Below, piece after piece: positions 1-5,276 of a stretch of 7,128 nt of DNA (position 1 is the stretch's first letter; each line of letters opens with the position of its first letter). Under the pieces are notes generated by a model. The model made no database searches. It saw nothing but the letters and a program-made list of their open reading frames with translations, and had not been told where the DNA came from. This DNA comes from Cocleimonas sp. Its GTDB lineage: Bacteria > Pseudomonadota > Gammaproteobacteria > Thiotrichales > Thiotrichaceae. The DNA is taken from assembly GCA_023146675.1 (NCBI GenBank), contig JAGLBQ010000041.1, positions 1 through 7,128 on the forward strand, given 5' to 3'. The translations under genes were made by a program, and so were the position numbers.

Positions 1-1729
1 TTTTACGTAGAAATCTTAAGCGTGTAATGGCAGCTTCAATAGAGTTAGTAATAGCCATAAATGCAATAGTAGGAAGTTCTTGAGCGTAAGGCTGAATGAA
101 ATTATATTCATGAGGGGAGAAGTCACTGATATGATCACGTGAAATAATCCTAATAACATCCAGCATATAACTGACGTGATGATTTATTAAGGCTTGATTT
201 CTCTCTTTTTCTGAGTTGAAAGAAGGGATTATTTCATCTGCAATAACAAGGATACCGTCATTTTCTAGTAGCGCATGTGCTTTTTGTAGAAAATAACCCG
301 TATTCAAGTGATGGGATGCGCCTGTAGAGGTAATAATAGGATATTTAGTCTCATTATTTAGGTCTAAAAAATCCCCACATTGTAGTTTAATGTCTAGGTG
401 TTCTGTATTTTTCTTTAAGTAGGCAAATGCAGTAGGGTTTGGCTCTATGGCGGTAACATTCAAATCAGGAATGAGATCAAGCAACATAAGTAAGGGAAGT
501 CCTGGTCCTGTTCCCATATCTAAAATATTTTTACTTCCATTGCTATATTTAAGTAGCATTTCCCCTGCAACCAGTGTTTGACGAGCATAACCAGGATGTA
601 ATAATTCATAGGCATTATAACTATGCACATTAATACGGTCTTCAAATAGAGGTTCTTCTTTTTGTTCAACCTCAACCATATGTTGGTGATTGATAAAGTT
701 ATCAATTTGATGAGGAAGGGTGGGTATACCGTGAATTGAAAGTGCTTCTGATGCGAGTGTTGCTAAAAGCAAATTGTCGTTAGTTGCAATTTCTGTTAAA
801 AAATTAATTTGTTCTTTATTTAAAATAATGTCACTTGCTTTGCTATAAGCAAGTACCTTATTTCCTTTTTTTTCTGTAGGGCTCTTACTTTCTTTAGCAC
901 TATAGGTGTAGCCCTTGCTTTTTGGAAAAATATACAAGCATAGCTGTTTTTTCTCAGAGCTAAAATGAAGAGAGACAGGAGATTTATAGTGTTCTCTTTG
1001 ATTGCTGAGGACTCGCGCTTCTATATTGCGTGCAACAATTTCTGGCTCAGCGCCTGTACGAATGAGTAAACAGAAGACAGGTAGACCATTAGCAACCTCT
1101 ACTGAGTGACGACGTATGAGTGTGAGTAAACCATCCCATTCTTCCTGAGACTCAGGTGAAGATTTAACAATCGTGTATTCAGTGGAAAGCTGCTTATCTT
1201 TAGGGTATTGAATGGTAACAATGGCAGAAACACTATCGGTCGGTGCAGAATAAATATGCGGGCAGTTAGCATCAAACGTATAATGTTCACCAGCACCTAT
1301 TAGCTTAGGGCTATCAAGTGGACCAGTTAAAAGATGTCCTCGTAATACGGTGATTTGTTCTTTAACCCCAGCAGGATGTGGGGAAGCCTCTCGATGACTA
1401 TTTGCTTTAATATTCATATGGTAGGCTTCAATTCTTAGATTGTTGTTAGTTTGATCTATTAATTGAATGGATACGCCATCGCTATCTAATTGTGGGCTAG
1501 TATTTTGTGGGGAAATATTAATAAGGTCACTAAAGGGTACTTCTAACGCATCAGCAATACTCCAGAGGGTAGAAATAGTGGGGTTACCGCTACCGTCTTC
1601 GAGCACAGAAAGTGTACCTTTGGAGACACCAGAGCGTTCAGCAAGTCCCGACATGGTCAGCTCACGTTTTTTTCTGAGGACTTCTAATCGTTTGGCAACC
1701 GTTGACTGTAGAATTTTGTTTGAAATCAT
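1..1729 (-). CDS. XRE HTH - cupin - SAM-dependent methyltransferase fusion protein (3' end beyond window)
   Basis: An open minus-strand frame runs 576 codons to the left edge without a stop. Start: ATG at 1729, with AGGAAG (complement of 1740-1745) 10 nt upstream and an in-frame TAA 27 nt upstream. Residues about 8-65 are an XRE-type helix-turn-helix (LAERSGVSKGTLSVLEDG, then NPTISTLWSIADALEVP). Residues about 97-176 look like the cupin of XRE-cupin regulators: H118, E124 and G131 fit cupin motif 1, and G147 and H158 fit motif 2. Residues 177-375 are unassigned. From about 380 there is a class I methyltransferase: motif I LDMGTGPG (403-410), acidic residue E429 in TAIEP, CGDFLD (451-456), TSTGASHHLN (467-476) and a NDGILVIADE strand. 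Predicted role: a DNA-binding protein that binds SAM and may methylate an unknown substrate. XRE-cupin proteins such as SutR act in sulfur use, but a link here is inference. Domain calls are firm; function is unknown. Confidence 0.85.
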   Translation of the reverse strand, partial: MISNKILQSTVAKRLEVLRKKRELTMSGLAERSGVSKGTLSVLEDGSGNPTISTLWSIADALEVPFSDLINISPQNTSPQLDSDGVSIQLIDQTNNNLRIEAYHMNIKANSHREASPHPAGVKEQITVLRGHLLTGPLDSPKLIGAGEHYTFDANCPHIYSAPTDSVSAIVTIQYPKDKQLSTEYTIVKSSPESQEEWDGLLTLIRRHSVEVANGLPVFCLLIRTGAEPEIVARNIEARVLSNQREHYKSPVSLHFSSEKKQLCLYIFPKSKGYTYSAKESKSPTEKKGNKVLAYSKASDIILNKEQINFLTEIATNDNLLLATLASEALSIHGIPTLPHQIDNFINHQHMVEVEQKEEPLFEDRINVHSYNAYELLHPGYARQTLVAGEMLLKYSNGSKNILDMGTGPGLPLLMLLDLIPDLNVTAIEPNPTAFAYLKKNTEHLDIKLQCGDFLDLNNETKYPIITSTGASHHLNTGYFLQKAHALLENDGILVIADEIIPSFNSEKERNQALINHHVSYMLDVIRIISRDHISDFSPHEYNFIQPYAQELPTIAFMAITNSIEAAITRLRFLRK

Positions 1730-1762
1730 TGCTGTTATTCTTCCTAGGGTTATTTAAGAATA

Positions 1763-1862
1763 GGGAACCTCTAAAAACCTATATTTTGTTCACTGTGGCA
1801 ATGAAATATCAATAAGTTATATGTCAGTTTTCATGGAAAGCAGAGGTTTTTTAGAGGTTCCC
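1763..1862. mobile_element. MITE-like 100-bp element with inverted terminal repeats and AATA target duplication
   Basis: The element starts with GGGAACCTCTAAAAACCT and ends with the reverse complement of the same string carrying one extra A. That gives 15 bp of perfect terminal inverted repeat and 18 bp allowing one gap. It is flanked directly by AATA on both sides (1759-1762 and 1863-1866), as expected for a 4-bp target-site duplication. There is no open frame, so it could only be moved by a transposase encoded elsewhere. It sits 18 bp upstream of the ribosome binding site of the XRE-cupin-methyltransferase gene, so it lies in that gene's leader. The parent insertion-sequence family is not identified here. 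The alternative is a chance or regulatory inverted repeat, which the matching flanks make less likely. Confidence 0.6.
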
Positions 1863-1914
1863 AATAGTATTCTTGCTAGTGAAAACCTTACCTTACACTC
1901 TATATTGCTTGTAT

Positions 1915-1943
1915 TTTATACTAATACATTGTTTTGGTGTTGA
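1915..1943 (-). promoter_or_regulatory. Candidate sigma-70 promoter for the XRE-cupin-methyltransferase gene
   Basis: On the minus strand TCAACA (complement of 1938-1943) is followed after 17 nt by TATAAA (complement of 1915-1920). These match the -35 and -10 consensus at 4 of 6 and 5 of 6 positions. Transcription would begin near 1908, which would place the whole MITE-like element in the 5' untranslated leader. AT-rich sequence yields such matches by chance, so this is only a candidate. Confidence 0.3.
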
Positions 1944-1993
1944 TCAATATAATAATTGTAACAAAAACCTTAACATGTATTTTCTGGGATTAG

Positions 1994-2040
1994 GCATAAA
2001 AAAAGCCGCATAGAAAAATTCCATGCGGCTTTTTTTATGC
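1994..2040 (-). terminator. Bidirectional intrinsic terminator
   Basis: The arms at 1994-2011 and 2023-2040 form an 18-bp perfect inverted repeat (GCAT, seven A, GCCGCAT) around an 11-nt loop. The GC-rich core GCCGCAT is flanked by seven A on one side and seven T on the other, so it can stop transcription from either direction. It begins 14 bp past the stop codon of the DUF2892 gene and most likely ends the gltA-DUF2892 transcript, isolating the XRE-cupin-methyltransferase gene. Confidence 0.9.
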
Positions 2041-2053
2041 TATTTAAAGCGGG

Positions 2054-2239
2054 TTATTTAAGACCCATCTTCTTAAGAATCATTGCCATTGGGCAAAAAC
2101 CCGTGAAAGCAGATTGAAGCATCATTATGCCAACGAATACAGTTAGCATAATAAAAGCAGGGCTAACATAGGCAGCTAGTACAACGCTTAGTAAAACCAT
2201 TGCACCAGCACCTGCCATTACACCATTATTTACAGTCAT
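2054..2239 (-). CDS. YgaP-like/DUF2892 small inner-membrane protein
   Basis: A 61-residue protein with two hydrophobic segments, roughly residues 8-24 and 27-45, followed by the motif FTGFCP (45-50) and a basic tail ending KKMGLK. This pattern is characteristic of the YgaP-like transmembrane/DUF2892 family; in E. coli YgaP the domain is fused to a rhodanese, while here it stands alone. The single cysteine (C49) is the conserved one of the family. Its molecular role is not established. The start is supported by AGGAGA (complement of 2245-2250) five bases upstream. It lies 71 bp downstream of gltA on the same strand and before a strong terminator, so the two may share a transcript. Confidence is high for the family and low for function. 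Confidence 0.85.
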   Translation of the reverse strand: MTVNNGVMAGAGAMVLLSVVLAAYVSPAFIMLTVFVGIMMLQSAFTGFCPMAMILKKMGLK

Positions 2240-2275
2240 TTTAATCTCCTAATTGATTGAGTGAACGATTTTAGT

Positions 2276-2301
2276 AAAAATGCAATTGAACCTGTATTGC
2301 A
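2276..2301 (-). terminator. Weak hairpin plus T-run after gltA, possible attenuator
   Basis: Read on the minus strand, TGCAAT (2301-2296) and ATTGCA (2286-2281) can form a 6-bp stem with a 9-nt loop, followed by TTTTT (2280-2276). The stem is short and AT-rich, so at best it would partially reduce transcription passing from gltA into the DUF2892 gene. Confidence 0.3.
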
Positions 2302-2310
2302 AATTATCAA

Positions 2311-3615
2311 TTATTTTTCGTTCTTTGGATAATCTCGCGGTAGGGCGCCTATATAAAGTTGACGTGGGCGACCTATGCGTGATTCTGGGTCTTGCATCAT
2401 TTCATTCCAATGAGATATCCAGCCAACTGTGCGTGCCACTGCAAAAATGACAGTAAACATATTCAGAGGAATCCCCATTGCTAACAAGATGATACCAGAA
2501 TAAAAGTCAACATTGGGATATAGATTACGTGAAACAAAATATTCATCTTGTAGCGCAATACGCTCTAATTCCATCGCTGTATCAAATAATTCTTGATATT
2601 TATTATCAGGACCTAGGTTAGATAATACCTCGTGGCATGTTTTACGAATAATCCGTGCGCGAGGATCATAATTTTTATAAATACGATGTCCAAACCCCAT
2701 AAGACGAAAGCGATCATTTTTATCTTTAGCGCGATCAAAATAGTGTTGAATATCATTATCTGATTCAACAATATCAACCAGCATACGAATCACGGCTTCA
2801 TTTGCCCCGCCATGTGCAGGTCCCCAAAGTGATGCAATACCTGCGGATATTGCAACAAAAGGATTCGCTTCAGAGCTTCCTGTTAGGCGCACTGTTGAGG
2901 TTGATGCATTTTGCTCATGGTCGGCGTGCAGAATAAAAATCAAATCCAATGCTTTTACCATAAAAGGATCAGGGGTATATTCTTCAGTGGGGGTATGAAA
3001 CATCATATGCAAGAAATTAGCTGCATAGCTCAAGTCATTGCGTGGATACTCAAAGGGTAGCCCATGCGCATAGCGATAACTCCATGCCGCAATGGTAGGC
3101 ATCTTCGCTATTAATTGATGCGCGGCAATCGTGCGATCTTTTTGATCATGAATATCCATATCATCATGATAAAAAGAAGATAGCGCACCGACTACACCCA
3201 CCATAATCCCCATTGGGTGGGAGTCGCGACGGAATCCACTGTAAAAGCGTTTGACAGCTTCATGCAGCATTGTGTGATGAGTAATAATCGTCTTAAAGTC
3301 GGACAATTCTTCTTTGCTAGGTAAATCACCATTTAGTAATAAGCAGCATACTTCTAAAAAGGTACTATTATCAGCAAGTTGCTCAATAGGGTAGCCGCCA
3401 TATTGCAACTCACCTTTTAAACCATCCAGATAAGTAATCGCACTGCTACAACTCGCGGTAGAGAGAAAGCCAGGGTCATAGGTAAAATAGCCTAATTGCT
3501 TATAAAGGCTACGTACATCAATGGTAGGAATACCATTACTAGGACGCAAAATTGGAAACTCAACCTCTTTACCCGTTGAATTATCTATCAATGTAATTGT
3601 GTCCTTTTTGCTCAT
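2311..3615 (-). CDS. gltA: Citrate synthase (type II, hexameric Gram-negative class)
   Basis: Condenses acetyl-CoA and oxaloacetate to citrate in the cytoplasm, the entry step of the TCA cycle. The 434 residues are close to the E. coli GltA length (427) and the frame is intact. Catalytic residues are visible: H268 in WGPAHGG, H310 in the signature GFGHRIYKNYDPRA, and D370 in YPNVDFYSG, which match E. coli H264, H305 and D362. The conserved HADHEQNAST block (230-239) and the C-terminal RIGRPRQLY block are present. The N-terminal region of about 50 residues is the type found in NADH-inhibited Gram-negative enzymes. The ATG at 3615 has only a modest AGGT (complement of 3623-3626) as ribosome binding site. 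The gene stands apart from other TCA genes, divergent from metK and followed by a DUF2892 gene. Nothing unusual is seen in the coding sequence. Confidence 0.97.
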   Translation of the reverse strand: MSKKDTITLIDNSTGKEVEFPILRPSNGIPTIDVRSLYKQLGYFTYDPGFLSTASCSSAITYLDGLKGELQYGGYPIEQLADNSTFLEVCCLLLNGDLPSKEELSDFKTIITHHTMLHEAVKRFYSGFRRDSHPMGIMVGVVGALSSFYHDDMDIHDQKDRTIAAHQLIAKMPTIAAWSYRYAHGLPFEYPRNDLSYAANFLHMMFHTPTEEYTPDPFMVKALDLIFILHADHEQNASTSTVRLTGSSEANPFVAISAGIASLWGPAHGGANEAVIRMLVDIVESDNDIQHYFDRAKDKNDRFRLMGFGHRIYKNYDPRARIIRKTCHEVLSNLGPDNKYQELFDTAMELERIALQDEYFVSRNLYPNVDFYSGIILLAMGIPLNMFTVIFAVARTVGWISHWNEMMQDPESRIGRPRQLYIGALPRDYPKNEK

Positions 3616-3724
3616 AAAGAGTACCTAGTCTGTTTGTTGTAGGATGTTGCAATAACGTCCAGTCCATAAAAAACGGGATAATAACAGATAGTGTTCTCCA
3701 GTTTTCAATAAGTACGAATTATTG

Positions 3725-3753
3725 ATTGTATTAGACTCAAATTTAAGTACTAA
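3725..3753 (-). promoter_or_regulatory. Candidate sigma-70 promoter for gltA
   Basis: Read on the minus strand, TTAGTA (complement of 3748-3753) is followed after exactly 17 nt by TACAAT (complement of 3725-3730), matching consensus at 4 of 6 and 5 of 6 positions. The start would be near 3718, giving a leader of about 100 nt before the gltA ATG. It is the best-spaced match I found upstream of gltA, but an alternative TTGAAA/TATTAT pair with a long 19-nt spacer lies closer to the gene. Confidence 0.35.
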
Positions 3754-3756
3754 CAC

Positions 3757-3785
3757 TTGAGCATCATTAATATGCCAATTATCAA
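3757..3785 (+). promoter_or_regulatory. Weak candidate promoter for the metK riboswitch transcript
   Basis: TTGAGC (3757-3762), a 17-nt spacer and TATCAA (3780-3785) each match consensus at 4 of 6 positions; the start would be near 3792, about 65 nt before the aptamer. A second weak pair, TTACCT (3812-3817) with an 18-nt spacer and TAGATT (3836-3841), would start near 3848, right at the aptamer. Sequence alone does not decide between them. Confidence 0.22.
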
Positions 3786-3856
3786 AACTAATCCAATATT
3801 ACCTAATTTTATTACCTATGAAATACATTTTGGTGTAGATTACGCATCCACAACTA

Positions 3857-3957
3857 TTTGAGGAGCGTTGCAACCTTTCCGATTATTTTAGTTCTTAGAC
3901 TGAAGTAGTGAGCGAGAAGGCTAGGCTCAAATGGATTTTCACTTTGCAACGGCGCTC
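3857..3957 (+). promoter_or_regulatory. SAH (S-adenosylhomocysteine) riboswitch aptamer
   Basis: The conserved SAH-riboswitch strings are present: GAGGAGCGTTGCAA at the 5' side, AGGCTC in the middle, and GCAACGGCGCTCA at the 3' side. Pairings check out by hand. P1 has GAGCG (3863-3867) with CGCTC (3953-3957), then TTGC (3868-3871) with GCAA (3946-3949), leaving CGG (3950-3952) unpaired. The pseudoknot has TTTGAG (3857-3862) with CTCAAA (3926-3931), six perfect pairs. P2 starts with CCTT (3874-3877) and AAGG (3917-3920) and carries a longer variable arm. Known members of this class bind SAH and raise expression of SAH-recycling genes. Here the aptamer precedes metK, 28 bp before its ATG, with ahcY and metF downstream. 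A control mechanism at the ribosome binding site is inferred from the short gap. Confidence 0.9.
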
Positions 3958-3965
3958 AGTCAAAC

Positions 3966-3982
3966 TTTAAGGAGTACTTAAG
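3966..3982 (+). promoter_or_regulatory. Hairpin overlapping the metK ribosome binding site
   Basis: The metK Shine-Dalgarno AAGGAG (3969-3974) lies 11 nt before the ATG. TTAAG (3967-3971) can pair with CTTAA (3977-3981) around a GAGTA loop, with one more T-G pair, so part of the site would be occluded. A second local option pairs GACTGA (3898-3903) with TCAGTC (3956-3961), which would compete with the outermost P1 pairs. Together these could make the expression platform of the riboswitch, but the stems are short and this is inference. Confidence 0.35.
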
Positions 3983-3985
3983 ATT

Positions 3986-5137
3986 ATGGCTGGAAATCAT
4001 TTATTCACTTCTGAATCTGTTTCTGCTGGACATCCCGATAAAATGTGTGATCAGGTATCTGACGCTATTTTGGATGCAATTATCGCTGAAGATACCAATG
4101 CACGTGTTGCCTGTGAGACCATGGTCAAAACAGGCATGGTGGTTATAGCAGGAGAAATCACCACCACGGCTAAGGTTGATTATGAAGCCATTGTTAGAGA
4201 AACAGTCACCAACATTGGTTATAACTCATCTGAGATTGGTTTTGATGGTGCATCTTGTGCTGTTTTAAATGCACTGGGCACACAATCACCTGATATTGCT
4301 ATGGGTGTTGATCGTGAAGATAAAGAATCACAAGGCGCGGGTGATCAGGGTTTAATGTTTGGTTATGCAAGCAATGAAACGGATGTATTAATGCCTGCAC
4401 CAATCACTTATTCACATCTTTTAGTGGAGAAGCAAGCCGAGTTAATGAAAAACGGCACATTAAGCTTCTTACGCCCTGATGCGAAAAGCCAAGTTACCTT
4501 CCGCTATGAAAATAACAAACCTGTTGCTATTGATGCGGTTGTTCTTTCAACACAGCATGACCCTATTCATCTGCCAGACCTTCAAGAAGCGGTTATGGAA
4601 GAAATCATCAAGCCTGTGCTACCTGCAGAATGGCTAGATGAAAATACGGCTTATCATATTAATCCAACAGGCAACTTTGTTATTGGTGGTCCTGTTGGCG
4701 ACTGTGGCTTAACAGGTCGTAAGATCATTGTTGATACCTACGGTGGCATGGCGCGTCATGGTGGCGGTGCATTCTCTGGAAAAGATCCCTCAAAAGTTGA
4801 TCGTTCAGCTGCTTATGCAGGTCGTTATGTTGCCAAGAATATCGTGGCTGCTGGTTTAGCCGAGCGTTGCGAGATTCAGGTTTCTTATGCGATTGGTGTT
4901 GCAGAGCCAACGTCGATCTCAATTGAAACCTTTGGGACAGGCACTATCAGCGATGAAAAAATCGAAGCAATGGTGCGTGAAGTCTTTGACTTACGCCCTT
5001 ATGGCATTATGACAATGCTGGATTTATTAAAGCCAATCTATCGTCAAACAGCCGCTTACGGTCACTTTGGTCGTGAAAATATTGGCTTGCCTTGGGAAGT
5101 TACCGATAAAGTGGATGCATTAAAAGCAGCGCTTTAA
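3986..5137 (+). CDS. metK: S-adenosylmethionine synthetase (methionine adenosyltransferase)
   Basis: Makes SAM from methionine and ATP in the cytoplasm, supplying the methyl donor of the cell. The protein has 383 residues, matching E. coli MetK (384). Visible signatures: GHPDK (15-19) in the nucleotide site near the N-terminus, GAGDQGLMFGYA (117-128), DPSKVDRSAAYAGRY (267-281), and the glycine-rich loop GGGAFSGKD (259-267). The C-terminal GHFGRE block is also present. The ATG at 3986 follows AAGGAG and sits 28 bp after the SAH riboswitch, so its expression is probably SAH-responsive. It is first in a same-strand series with ahcY and metF, the genes that recycle the product of SAM use. The frame is intact and nothing is missing. 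Confidence 0.98.
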   Translation: MAGNHLFTSESVSAGHPDKMCDQVSDAILDAIIAEDTNARVACETMVKTGMVVIAGEITTTAKVDYEAIVRETVTNIGYNSSEIGFDGASCAVLNALGTQSPDIAMGVDREDKESQGAGDQGLMFGYASNETDVLMPAPITYSHLLVEKQAELMKNGTLSFLRPDAKSQVTFRYENNKPVAIDAVVLSTQHDPIHLPDLQEAVMEEIIKPVLPAEWLDENTAYHINPTGNFVIGGPVGDCGLTGRKIIVDTYGGMARHGGGAFSGKDPSKVDRSAAYAGRYVAKNIVAAGLAERCEIQVSYAIGVAEPTSISIETFGTGTISDEKIEAMVREVFDLRPYGIMTMLDLLKPIYRQTAAYGHFGRENIGLPWEVTDKVDALKAAL

Positions 5138-5232
5138 GTTTACATTTTCAAAATTTACAGATTCGTAGCCGTAATGGAGCGATGTAATACGGGAGGTTGA
5201 CCTTATGCGCCTATCCCGTCTTACGTAAACTT
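5136..5232 (+). repeat. REP-like structured intergenic repeat between metK and ahcY
   Basis: AAGTTTAC (5136-5143, overlapping the metK stop) is the exact reverse complement of GTAAACTT (5225-5232). Inside, GTAATACGGGA (5184-5194) pairs with TCCCGTCTTAC (5214-5224), 10 pairs with one mismatch, possibly extended by GG (5195-5196) with CT (5211-5212). The left part, GTAGCC followed by ATGGAGCG and AATACGGGA (5165-5194), resembles from memory the common intergenic palindrome of the GTAGCCCGGATGGAGCG type in gammaproteobacteria. Its 3' arm here is shortened and lacks the matching GGCTAC end. It is therefore probably a degenerate REP-like copy that could fold in the metK-ahcY mRNA. A dedicated regulatory RNA is possible but less likely. 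Confidence 0.5.
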
Positions 5233-5276
5233 CATATGGACTACAACTATTTAAAATATCAGGAAAGAAATACATA

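Larger units (their letters stand above)
1730..2053. other. 324-bp intergenic region without a gene
   Basis: This gap separates the DUF2892 gene from the XRE-cupin-methyltransferase gene; both are on the minus strand. It holds, from right to left, a strong hairpin terminator (1994-2040), an AT-rich stretch with a candidate minus-strand promoter (1915-1943), the MITE-like insertion (1763-1862), and the ribosome binding site of the left gene (1740-1745). I see no small open frame with a credible start signal. Confidence 0.7.
3616..3985. other. 370-bp divergent gltA/metK control region
   Basis: No gene is seen between the two divergent starts. The region contains a candidate minus-strand promoter for gltA (3725-3753), weaker plus-strand promoter candidates for metK, the SAH riboswitch aptamer (3857-3957), and the metK ribosome binding site within a small hairpin (3966-3982). 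The gltA leader (about 3616-3718) shows no strong structure to my reading. Confidence 0.7.

Noticed and set aside
520..1296. Two short minus-strand open frames (520-705 and 1099-1296) inside the methyltransferase gene
   Set aside because: They are in other frames of the same strand as the long fusion gene, whose translation there gives clear methyltransferase motifs and continuous coding sequence.
1467..1757. A 96-codon plus-strand open frame opposite the start of the XRE-cupin-methyltransferase gene
   Set aside because: It lies antisense to the helix-turn-helix and cupin coding region, has no recognisable family, and is explained by the codon pattern of the true minus-strand gene.
3830..3858. 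TTGGTG (3830-3835) with ACTATT (3853-3858) as a metK promoter
   Set aside because: The -10 would overlap the 5' pseudoknot strand of the riboswitch, so the transcript would lack the aptamer's first strand.
3744..3981. TTAAGTACT (3744-3752) and its exact reverse complement AGTACTTAA (3973-3981), a possible long-range pairing hiding the metK start
   Set aside because: A 9-bp AT-rich match over this distance is not improbable, and the likely transcript starts lie downstream of 3744, so the left arm would not be in the metK mRNA.
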